Below are positions 1 to 4,412 of a stretch of DNA of 5,521 nt, piece by piece. A program made the position numbers and the translations under genes. Origin of the DNA: Fibrobacteria bacterium GUT77 (GTDB taxonomy: Bacteria > Fibrobacterota > Chitinivibrionia > Chitinivibrionales > Chitinispirillaceae); assembly GCA_001462255.1 (NCBI GenBank), contig LIUJ01000141.1, positions 1,177 through 6,697 on the forward strand, written 5' to 3'. The stretch's first letter is position 1, and each line of letters opens with the position of its first letter. A model generated the notes under the pieces. It did not search any database and was not told where the DNA came from. It worked only from the letters and a program-made list of their open reading frames with translations.

Positions 1-101
1 ATGTCCTCTTTTATCAGCGCCTTGTCAACCGGTAAAGAGTTGTTGAACGCCTCCATCAATTTGTCGGTATCTTTACTGAAACGCCCGTCCCACATTTTCA
101 T
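1..101 (-). CDS. argH: Argininosuccinate lyase, N-terminal part (cut by window edge)
   Basis: ArgH splits argininosuccinate into arginine and fumarate, the last step of arginine synthesis, in the cytoplasm. Only 33 complete codons are present; the gene leaves the window at position 1. The peptide starts MKMWDGRFSKDTDKLMEAFN and continues to DKALIKED. This matches the ArgH N-terminus, where a K-x-W-x-GRFS block is followed by a T-D-K segment, an F-N segment and a D-x-x-L-x-x-ED segment. I chose the ATG at 101 rather than the in-frame ATG at 95 because it follows an AGG at 113-111 with 9-nt spacing, and because the same ATG overlaps the upstream gene's stop in the second repeat copy at 2487-2490. 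The first 20 bases of the gene are duplicated at 2471-2490. The identification rests on a short fragment, but the fit is good. The rest of the gene, including the catalytic signature, is out of view. Confidence 0.87.
   Translation of the reverse strand, partial: MKMWDGRFSKDTDKLMEAFNNSLPVDKALIKED
82..101. repeat. 20-bp direct repeat, left copy (inside argH)
   Basis: CGCCCGTCCCACATTTTCAT is identical to 2471-2490. The match stops abruptly on both sides: a at 81 versus c at 2470, and g at 102 versus a at 2491. This copy is codons 1 to 6 plus two bases of codon 7 of the intact argH, covering the conserved W-x-G-R segment. A chance exact 20-mer repeat in 5.5 kb is very unlikely, roughly 1 in 10^5 by my own arithmetic under equal base frequencies. 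Confidence 0.95.
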
Positions 102-110
102 GGTTATTTA

Positions 111-119
111 CCTATCCTC
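111..119 (-). promoter_or_regulatory. Ribosome-binding site of argH supplied by the insert
   Basis: Minus-strand reading is GAGGATAGG, ending 9 nt before the argH ATG at 101. It directly abuts the endonuclease stop codon (122-120), so argH translation may be coupled to the endonuclease gene. The site lies outside the 20-bp repeat and therefore belongs to the insert. Before insertion argH would have started from an ATGA overlap with the M20 gene instead. Confidence 0.6.
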
Positions 120-1226
120 TCACCTATCGCTTTTCCGGCGGTTGCACTCCAAACAGAGCATTTGACAGTTTTCAGACGCGGTCTTGCCGCCTTGACTCCA
201 CGGGGTTACGTGGTCGGCTTCCATCTCATCCGTTTTGCATTGCTTGCCGCATTTGGCGCAGACGCCGTTTTGCCGTTCGTAGGCCGAACGCTTTTGACTA
301 TCGGAGAAACTACGAATGTTAAGATGCTTCTCTTCACCGGTTAAGACATATGTATAGATGCCTTTCTTGCTCGTTACATCATCGTCCATCATCAATTCGG
401 CAATTTCGCTTTCCAATTTCGCGGCGTCGTACATTTTATTCTTGTATTTATCATAAAGCGCGCCCCAATTAAGACCTTTCATTTCTTTGCGATAGTTTTG
501 GGGACAACCGAAAGTCAGGTTTATCCAATTAATTACGTTTTGAAAGTACGTCCACAACTCATTGGCGTTGGGGTCGTGCTGGTGTGTAGCCATATATGAT
601 TCTATGTTGCCGTCGCTTATCCAATCCAACGCCGTTTCTAAAATTTCTTGGCGTATCGGGGAGCCTGTTACATAGCCTTTCGCCATCGCGTAGGCTACGC
701 AATTCCTTTTGCTAAACCAAGCTTTTGCGTCCATTAGCCAAGTACCGGTGTATACGGCATTTCTCAACTCTTGCTCGGTCAATTTTTCACCGGCTATGTT
801 GATTATCCTAAACCAATCCAACTTTTCCTTGTCGTTGCCGTCGCAGAAATAAATCATTAGTTTGTAATCCAATATTTGCGCTTGTTCAACTGAAGTAAGA
901 TTGCTAAAACCCATCCGACGCCCGTCACCGTTCATCACATGAAAGCCATCCTTAACGAATTGACAAAAAGAAATAGTGCGTTGCTGACCGTCCAACACCT
1001 CATAAGTATCATCATCGGTGACAACCCAATACATGACATTGAGCGGAAAACCTTTCAGTATCGTGTCTATAACGGCGTTACGTTTTTTTTCGTCATAAAC
1101 GAACTCGCGCTGATATTTCGGGCGTATGTTTAACCTCCCATTGTAACCTACAACGCCGTCTTCATCATTATCAACATAGTTGTTCGCGACTTCTCGAACG
1201 GTTATCTCTTTTAATTCAATTTTCAT
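120..1226 (-). CDS. DUF262-HNH endonuclease, likely the restriction partner
   Basis: A 368-residue protein with two recognisable parts. The N-terminal half is a DUF262 (GmrSD N-terminal-like, ParB-fold) domain, with the RPKYQREFVY block at 35-44, the family DGQQRT motif at 79-84 and the later segment LTEQELRNAVYTG at 149-161. The C-terminus is an HNH nuclease: zinc-type cysteine pairs C323/C326 and C358/C361 frame DH at 338-339, W343, GG at 346-347 and N353, with CN at 361-362. DUF262 proteins act in restriction of foreign DNA, some in an NTP-dependent way, and the HNH domain would cut DNA. The gene starts 4 nt after the methyltransferase stop, with a GAAAGG site 9 nt before its ATG, so the two are co-expressed. 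Pairing with a methyltransferase makes restriction the likely role. The cut site cannot be read from the sequence. It appears complete, with both motif sets intact. Confidence 0.85.
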   Translation of the reverse strand: MKIELKEITVREVANNYVDNDEDGVVGYNGRLNIRPKYQREFVYDEKKRNAVIDTILKGFPLNVMYWVVTDDDTYEVLDGQQRTISFCQFVKDGFHVMNGDGRRMGFSNLTSVEQAQILDYKLMIYFCDGNDKEKLDWFRIINIAGEKLTEQELRNAVYTGTWLMDAKAWFSKRNCVAYAMAKGYVTGSPIRQEILETALDWISDGNIESYMATHQHDPNANELWTYFQNVINWINLTFGCPQNYRKEMKGLNWGALYDKYKNKMYDAAKLESEIAELMMDDDVTSKKGIYTYVLTGEEKHLNIRSFSDSQKRSAYERQNGVCAKCGKQCKTDEMEADHVTPWSQGGKTASENCQMLCLECNRRKSDR

Positions 1227-1230
1227 TGTA

Positions 1231-2328
1231 TTACGCCTTTCTACGGATAATAATTCTTGCGTACATCGACTTCAATTCGCCGTTAACTTTAATAACGCCG
1301 CGGGCGTTTAAGTCATTATACTTAGGAGAGTCCTCGACCGTATATTTCTTCGTGCGCAATCCGGAAGAATTTTGCCTATCCGTTATCCCCAATATTTCAA
1401 ACTGCGCTGGGTTATACTTATCCAAAAACGTAATAGGCACACACATCAAACCGCTCCAATCCACCGGAATATCAATAGTCTTAGATACCTCTATCGCATC
1501 ATAATTGTCATAATGCGGGTATGCCTCCGGCGAATACGTTCTATACGACTTCAATTCCTCATGCCTTGCTTTATTGTCTATATTTGTAAACCAACGAACG
1601 CCTTTTACCCGAATGTATTTTATGCCCTTTTCGTCCACGCGAAAACCGGCCGCCTGCAACGGATAATAATCGGGAACCCTAAACTCCCTATCGCCGCTAT
1701 GGATACTTTGACCGAGCCATAACTTATTTTCGCTTATCAGCTTGAACGTCTCTTTATATGTAATTGCGTTTACGTTTCCAAGAATTATAAACTTTTTGTC
1801 GTATTCCATCAGTTGCGCGACATACTCCCGAAACAGCGAAAACGGCGGGTTGGTAACGACAATGTCGCTCTCTTTAAGCAACTCAACGCACTCCGGCGAC
1901 CGGAAATCGCCGTCGCCTTCCAATCGGGTCAGCGTGTTATTTTTGTTTTTGGCGAGCGAAATGACAATATCCTGCAAATCAAACGCCCCGTCATTGTTTT
2001 CGTCGAGCGCCTCGTTGATAATGATCTTATGAGGAACCCTCGTCGTCTTGTTTTCCGGCGTTTCGTGGTCAAACAACGACATTTGCGTATTGGCGATAGG
2101 CGATCCGATATAGCATGTGGCAATCAATTTCTTCAATCCAAGAATTTTGAAATCCAACGCAAAATACTTAAAAAAGTTGCTCTCATACGGGTCGTCGCAA
2201 TTACAAAAAACGACTTTGTCGCGAAATTGCTCCTTATAATGGCGCAATTCATCGTCAATATCGGACATCTGCGTATAAAACTCGTCCGCTTTGTTCTTTT
2301 TAGCTTTATCGAATAATTTTGTAACCAT
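1231..2328 (-). CDS. EcoRI-family adenine-specific DNA methyltransferase
   Basis: A 365-residue protein resembling the EcoRI-methylase family (N6-adenine modification using S-adenosylmethionine). Visible marks are the N-terminal block KADEFYTQ at 13-20, the C-N-C-D-D-P segment at 42-47 followed by NFFKYF at 51-56, and the catalytic motif IV NPPF at 160-163 within a DIVVTNPPFSLF context. A C-terminal region ends in a basic stretch. The length fits the family. I place the start at 2328 and not at the in-frame ATG at 2343, because GGAG at 2341-2338 lies 9 nt before the former while nothing suitable precedes the latter. It is the first gene of a two-gene unit with the DUF262-HNH nuclease and presumably protects the cell's own sites from it. 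M.EcoRI methylates GAATTC, but the family has diverged and the target here is not predictable. No damage is seen. Confidence 0.88.
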   Translation of the reverse strand: MVTKLFDKAKKNKADEFYTQMSDIDDELRHYKEQFRDKVVFCNCDDPYESNFFKYFALDFKILGLKKLIATCYIGSPIANTQMSLFDHETPENKTTRVPHKIIINEALDENNDGAFDLQDIVISLAKNKNNTLTRLEGDGDFRSPECVELLKESDIVVTNPPFSLFREYVAQLMEYDKKFIILGNVNAITYKETFKLISENKLWLGQSIHSGDREFRVPDYYPLQAAGFRVDEKGIKYIRVKGVRWFTNIDNKARHEELKSYRTYSPEAYPHYDNYDAIEVSKTIDIPVDWSGLMCVPITFLDKYNPAQFEILGITDRQNSSGLRTKKYTVEDSPKYNDLNARGVIKVNGELKSMYARIIIRRKA

Positions 2329-2335
2329 AATCAAA

Positions 2336-2341
2336 CACTCC
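2336..2341 (-). promoter_or_regulatory. Ribosome-binding site deciding the methyltransferase start
   Basis: Minus-strand GGAGTG; the GGAG part ends 9 nt before the ATG at 2328. It overlaps the alternative upstream ATG at 2343-2341, which itself has no purine-rich site before it. The site therefore favours the shorter protein. Confidence 0.65.
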
Positions 2342-2413
2342 ATCTATATATGAACTGATTAATTACACACCCATAAACCATTTTTAGGCGTCCCTCCCCA
2401 AAATCGTCCCTAC

Positions 2414-2443
2414 ATTATATAATATACAATATTTTTCCCCCAA
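2414..2443 (-). promoter_or_regulatory. Promoter of the R-M operon
   Basis: On the minus strand there is a perfect -10 box TATAAT at 2419-2414 and a partial -35 box TTGGGG at 2443-2438, 18 bp apart, in an AT-rich tract. Transcription would begin near 2407, leaving a leader of about 79 nt before the methyltransferase ATG. It lies inside the insert, so the insert brings its own expression. The -10 is strong; the -35 matches only in its first three bases. Confidence 0.6.
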
Positions 2444-2470
2444 AACGCAAGTTTTACCCCCCTTAAAAGC

Positions 2471-2490
2471 CGCCCGTCCCACATTTTCAT
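2471..2490. repeat. 20-bp direct repeat, right copy (at the M20 stop codon)
   Basis: This is the exact second copy of CGCCCGTCCCACATTTTCAT. Its last bases form the ATG of the argH remnant (2490-2488), which overlaps the M20 TGA stop (2489-2487). This shows how argH was originally joined to the M20 gene. Confidence 0.95.
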
Positions 2491-3713
2491 ATCAATTCCC
2501 CTCCCAGCGCGTCCAACGCGAAAACTACGTGCGCCGCGATTCCCGTTTCCACGGCTCCCTCGTCCGGCAAGAATCTCGGGCTGTGTATCTCTTCTATCCG
2601 CTTTTTATTATGCGGCACTACGCCGAGGTATACGTACAAACCCGGCACGAGTTGCTGATACCTCGCGAAATCCTCCGCGTACATTGTGGGCGCGGTTCTG
2701 TCTACCACGCACCCGTCGCCGAGAAACGCTTTCATCCTCTCCCTAAACCTATCGGCCAATTCCGGGGAGTTGTAGCCGGACGGGTACGATTTCTCAAATG
2801 TAACGTTAGCGCTCGCTCCGAACGCCTTGGCGGTCGCCGCCGTCGATTCCTTAACGCGGCGCATCAGCATATCCTGCAGTTCATCGGAATAACTGCGCAG
2901 CGTCCCCTTCATAACGGCGGTATCGGGAATGATATTGCGCTTGGTGCCGGCTTGTACGCGGCCTATCGTCAGCACCGCCGGTTCGGCCGCGGGCTTTTCT
3001 CGGCTTATCAATGTCTGCAACTGTGTGATTACCGAGGCGGCGCAGGTTATCGGGTCTACGGCTTTTTCCGGGGTGGCGCCGTGACCGCCGCGGCCTGTTA
3101 TCGTAATGTCGAAGTTCAACGCCCCGGCGTAGTCGCTGCCGGGTTTTATCCCTATATGGCCGCACTTGTGGTCGGCGGACACGTGGAGACCGAAGACCGC
3201 CGCCGCCTTCGCGGGGAAGACGCCCGCCTTTATCAGCCCGAGCGCCCCGCCCGGCTCCGACTCCTCCGACGGTTGGAAGAGGCATAGAACCGTCCCCTTA
3301 AAAAAACCTTTTGACTCGTGGAGTATTTTGGCCGCCCCAAGCAGTATGGCGGTGTGCATATCGTGCCCGCAGGCGTGCATGACGCCGGCGGTTATGGAGG
3401 CGAAGGGAATGTTGTTCTCCTCCTGAATGGGGAGGGCGTCCATGTCGGCGCGTAAAACGACGGTGGGCCCCTTGCCGCCGACTATTTTTGCGCTCACGGC
3501 GGTCTTGTCCAAGTGGTACTGCGCCGGAATACCCCAAGCGTTGAGCGTGTCGCGGACGAGACGCGCCGTCCCGAACTCCCTGCCGGAGAGCTCCGGCCGC
3601 CGGTGTATGATGCGGCGTATCCCGATTATGTCGGGGGCGATCTCGGCTATACGGCTTTTTATCGCGCGTTTGTCAATAACAGCGCCGACCTCAATCATAA
3701 TGTCTTTGGCCAT
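2487..3713 (-). CDS. M20D family metallo-amidohydrolase (HipO/amidase type)
   Basis: A 408-residue cytoplasmic enzyme of the M20D group, which removes acyl groups from N-acyl amino acids (hippurate, indole-acetyl-amino acid, N-acetyl-diaminopimelate or similar substrates). The family signature is complete: HRRPELSGREFGT at 37-49, RADMDALP at 88-95, and HACGHDMH at 113-120 with metal ligands C115 and H117. PSEE at 148-151 supplies the catalytic base E150 and ligand E151. H177 lies in GLH, the lid-domain motif GRGGHGATPEKAVDP is at 207-221, AEDFA at 346-350, and the last ligand H377 lies in HSPRF. The ATG at 3713 follows a weak GGATAA site; the ATG at 3698 has none. It follows rnhA by 28 nt. 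Its stop overlaps the argH remnant start, so before the insertion it was probably translationally coupled to argH. A role in arginine metabolism, for example deacetylating an N-acetyl intermediate, is possible. The substrate cannot be assigned from sequence. Confidence 0.9.
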   Translation of the reverse strand: MAKDIMIEVGAVIDKRAIKSRIAEIAPDIIGIRRIIHRRPELSGREFGTARLVRDTLNAWGIPAQYHLDKTAVSAKIVGGKGPTVVLRADMDALPIQEENNIPFASITAGVMHACGHDMHTAILLGAAKILHESKGFFKGTVLCLFQPSEESEPGGALGLIKAGVFPAKAAAVFGLHVSADHKCGHIGIKPGSDYAGALNFDITITGRGGHGATPEKAVDPITCAASVITQLQTLISREKPAAEPAVLTIGRVQAGTKRNIIPDTAVMKGTLRSYSDELQDMLMRRVKESTAATAKAFGASANVTFEKSYPSGYNSPELADRFRERMKAFLGDGCVVDRTAPTMYAEDFARYQQLVPGLYVYLGVVPHNKKRIEEIHSPRFLPDEGAVETGIAAHVVFALDALGGELI

Positions 3714-3741
3714 AATTATTATCCGGTTAATTGGTTAAAGG

Positions 3742-4212
3742 TCAAAACTTTACCGATACCCTCTCGTCTTTCCGCAACTCCGGCTTCGCCGCCGCCTCCG
3801 TCGCCAGCTTGTCGCACCGTTCGTTCTCCGCGTGCCCACTGTGCCCGCGTATCCACGCGAATCCCACTTTGTGCCGAGCCATAGCTTGTAGAAGCCTCTC
3901 CCAAAGATCCGAGTTTAGCGCCGGTTCCTTCTTGTTGCGCATCCACCCCATCGCCTTCCACTTCTTCGCCCACCCCTTCTCTATGCCGTTGACCACATAC
4001 TGCGAGTCGGTGGTGACGGTCACATCGCACGGCTCCTTCAGCGACTCCAAGGCGACTATCACCCCCAAGAGTTCCATGCGGTTGTTCGTCGTTTCGGCGT
4101 AGCCGTCGGAGAGCTCTTTTACGTGCTTTTCGTACTTCATGACGACACCGTAGCCGCCGGGCCCCGGATTGCCGGAGCAAGCGCCGTCGGTGAATATCTC
4201 GATCTTCTTCAT
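3742..4212 (-). CDS. rnhA: Ribonuclease HI
   Basis: A 156-residue enzyme that cuts the RNA strand of RNA-DNA hybrids, removing primers, R-loops and misincorporated ribonucleotides. The length equals the classical bacterial enzyme (E. coli 155). The catalytic set is complete: D9 in FTDGACSGNPGPGG, E47 in NNRMEL, D69 in TTDSQYV, and D134 in ENERCDKLA, with the mobile histidine H124 in RGHSGH. The frame stays open upstream to an ATG at 4392, but the extra 60 residues are not part of the family, so MKKIEIFTDG at 4212 is the start. No Shine-Dalgarno site precedes it. A TATATT box ends only 8 nt before the ATG, so a leaderless or very short-leader transcript is possible. It is the first gene of the minus-strand series leading to the M20 gene and argH, and is divergent from nadB. 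Confidence 0.95.
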   Translation of the reverse strand: MKKIEIFTDGACSGNPGPGGYGVVMKYEKHVKELSDGYAETTNNRMELLGVIVALESLKEPCDVTVTTDSQYVVNGIEKGWAKKWKAMGWMRNKKEPALNSDLWERLLQAMARHKVGFAWIRGHSGHAENERCDKLATEAAAKPELRKDERVSVKF

Positions 4213-4313
4213 AATCACATAATATAAATGATTACGGGGGTACGGCGTCGCCAAAATATTAAAATATTGATACCCGGCAACATCGGCGGCGACGATACCG
4301 ATACCAAAATAGT

Positions 4314-4343
4314 TTGCCTTTATGGGGCGGAATGTGTTATATT
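4314..4343 (+). promoter_or_regulatory. Candidate promoter of nadB
   Basis: TTGCCT at 4314-4319 and TATATT at 4338-4343 are separated by 18 bp, giving a predicted start near 4350 and a leader of roughly 63 nt that contains the inverted repeat at 4357-4375. The boxes are near consensus, but the AT-rich tract offers alternative -10 registers. Confidence 0.55.
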
Positions 4344-4356
4344 TATTATACCGACG

Positions 4357-4375
4357 ACCGGCAATCGGCGCCGGT
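4357..4375. repeat. Inverted repeat in the nadB leader
   Basis: ACCGGC (4357-4362) and GCCGGT (4370-4375) form a 6-bp perfect stem with a 7-nt loop, about 10 nt after the predicted nadB transcription start. It could be an operator for a repressor or a small leader hairpin. No U-run follows, so it is not a terminator. It does not match an NAD-regulator site that I can recognise. Confidence 0.45.
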
Positions 4376-4412
4376 GTCAATATCAACAACAAACACCGTA
4401 CAACCGACCGCC

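Larger units (their letters stand above)
2329..2470. other. Insert leader and right-end spacer
   Basis: This 142-bp AT-rich non-coding stretch lies between the methyltransferase start and the right repeat. Besides the promoter, it contains GGGACG (minus strand) twice, at 2410-2405 and 2394-2389, a spacing of 16 bp starting around the predicted transcription start. I see no convincing terminator hairpin and no inverted repeat matching the left end of the insert. Confidence 0.5.
102..2490 (-). mobile_element. R-M insert bounded by 20-bp repeats, no recombinase
   Basis: The unit between equivalent points of the two repeats is 2389 bp. It contains only the methyltransferase gene, the endonuclease gene, a promoter and short spacers. 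It lies in the same direction as the genes on both sides. Its sampled base composition (40-50% GC in three 60-base lines) is below that of the amidohydrolase gene (60% in one line). Fourteen isoleucine codons I read in the methyltransferase are mostly AUU (8), with 5 AUA and 1 AUC. Apart from the direct repeats I see no convincing terminal inverted repeats and no integrase, transposase or relaxase gene. It could be a non-autonomous integrated unit using an argH attachment site, or an insertion with long target duplication of the kind reported for R-M genes in Helicobacter pylori genome comparisons. That it is an insertion is well supported; the mechanism is open. Confidence 0.85.
2410..2490 (-). 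pseudogene. Stranded 5' remnant of argH (26-codon ORF)
   Basis: The right repeat copy carries the argH start codon and its first six codons (MKMWDG) with two bases of the seventh, then runs into insert sequence. The resulting frame stays open for 26 codons and stops at TAG 2412-2410. Its start overlaps the M20 stop as ATGA, so ribosomes finishing the M20 gene could re-start here. It crosses both promoter boxes of the R-M operon. It is best read as a by-product of the insertion; a regulatory effect of translating across the promoter region is only a possibility. Confidence 0.7.
4213..4412. other. Divergent rnhA-nadB intergenic region
   Basis: This 200-bp non-coding stretch separates the divergent starts of rnhA and nadB. 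It contains an exact tandem octamer AAAATATT x2 (4253-4268), a tandem CGATAC x2 (4293-4304), and GATACC three times (4269, 4294, 4300). A plus-strand promoter lies at 4314-4343 and an inverted repeat at 4357-4375. A minus-strand TATAAT at 4350-4345 could serve rnhA, leaving a leader of about 125 nt, but has no good -35 at normal spacing. No small gene is convincing here. Confidence 0.6.

Noticed and set aside
2329..2343. Methyltransferase start at ATG 2343
   Set aside because: No ribosome-binding site precedes it, and its own codons contain the GGAG that serves the ATG at 2328.
102..2470. Terminal inverted repeats of a transposon or IS at the insert ends
   Set aside because: The left end (ggttatttacc) and the reverse complement of the right end (gcttttaagg) do not match, and no transposase is present.
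2529..3287. 252-codon plus-strand open frame opposite the M20 gene
   Set aside because: It is antisense to a gene with all catalytic motifs; the arginine-rich, low-complexity translation is typical of a shadow frame in GC-rich DNA.
4253..4305. Short tandem repeats as a CRISPR or origin-like iteron array
   Set aside because: Only two or three copies of 6-8 bases, no spacer regularity and no associated replication or Cas gene.
4345..4380. TTGACA / TATAAT on the minus strand as an ordinary rnhA promoter
   Set aside because: The spacer is 24 bp, too long for normal RNA polymerase binding; kept only as a low-interest regulatory curiosity.
4213..4392. 60-residue N-terminal extension of RNase HI from ATG 4392
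   Set aside because: The extension lies outside the RNase HI family length, covers the intergenic AT-rich promoter region, and the normal MKK start at 4212 gives the standard 156 residues.
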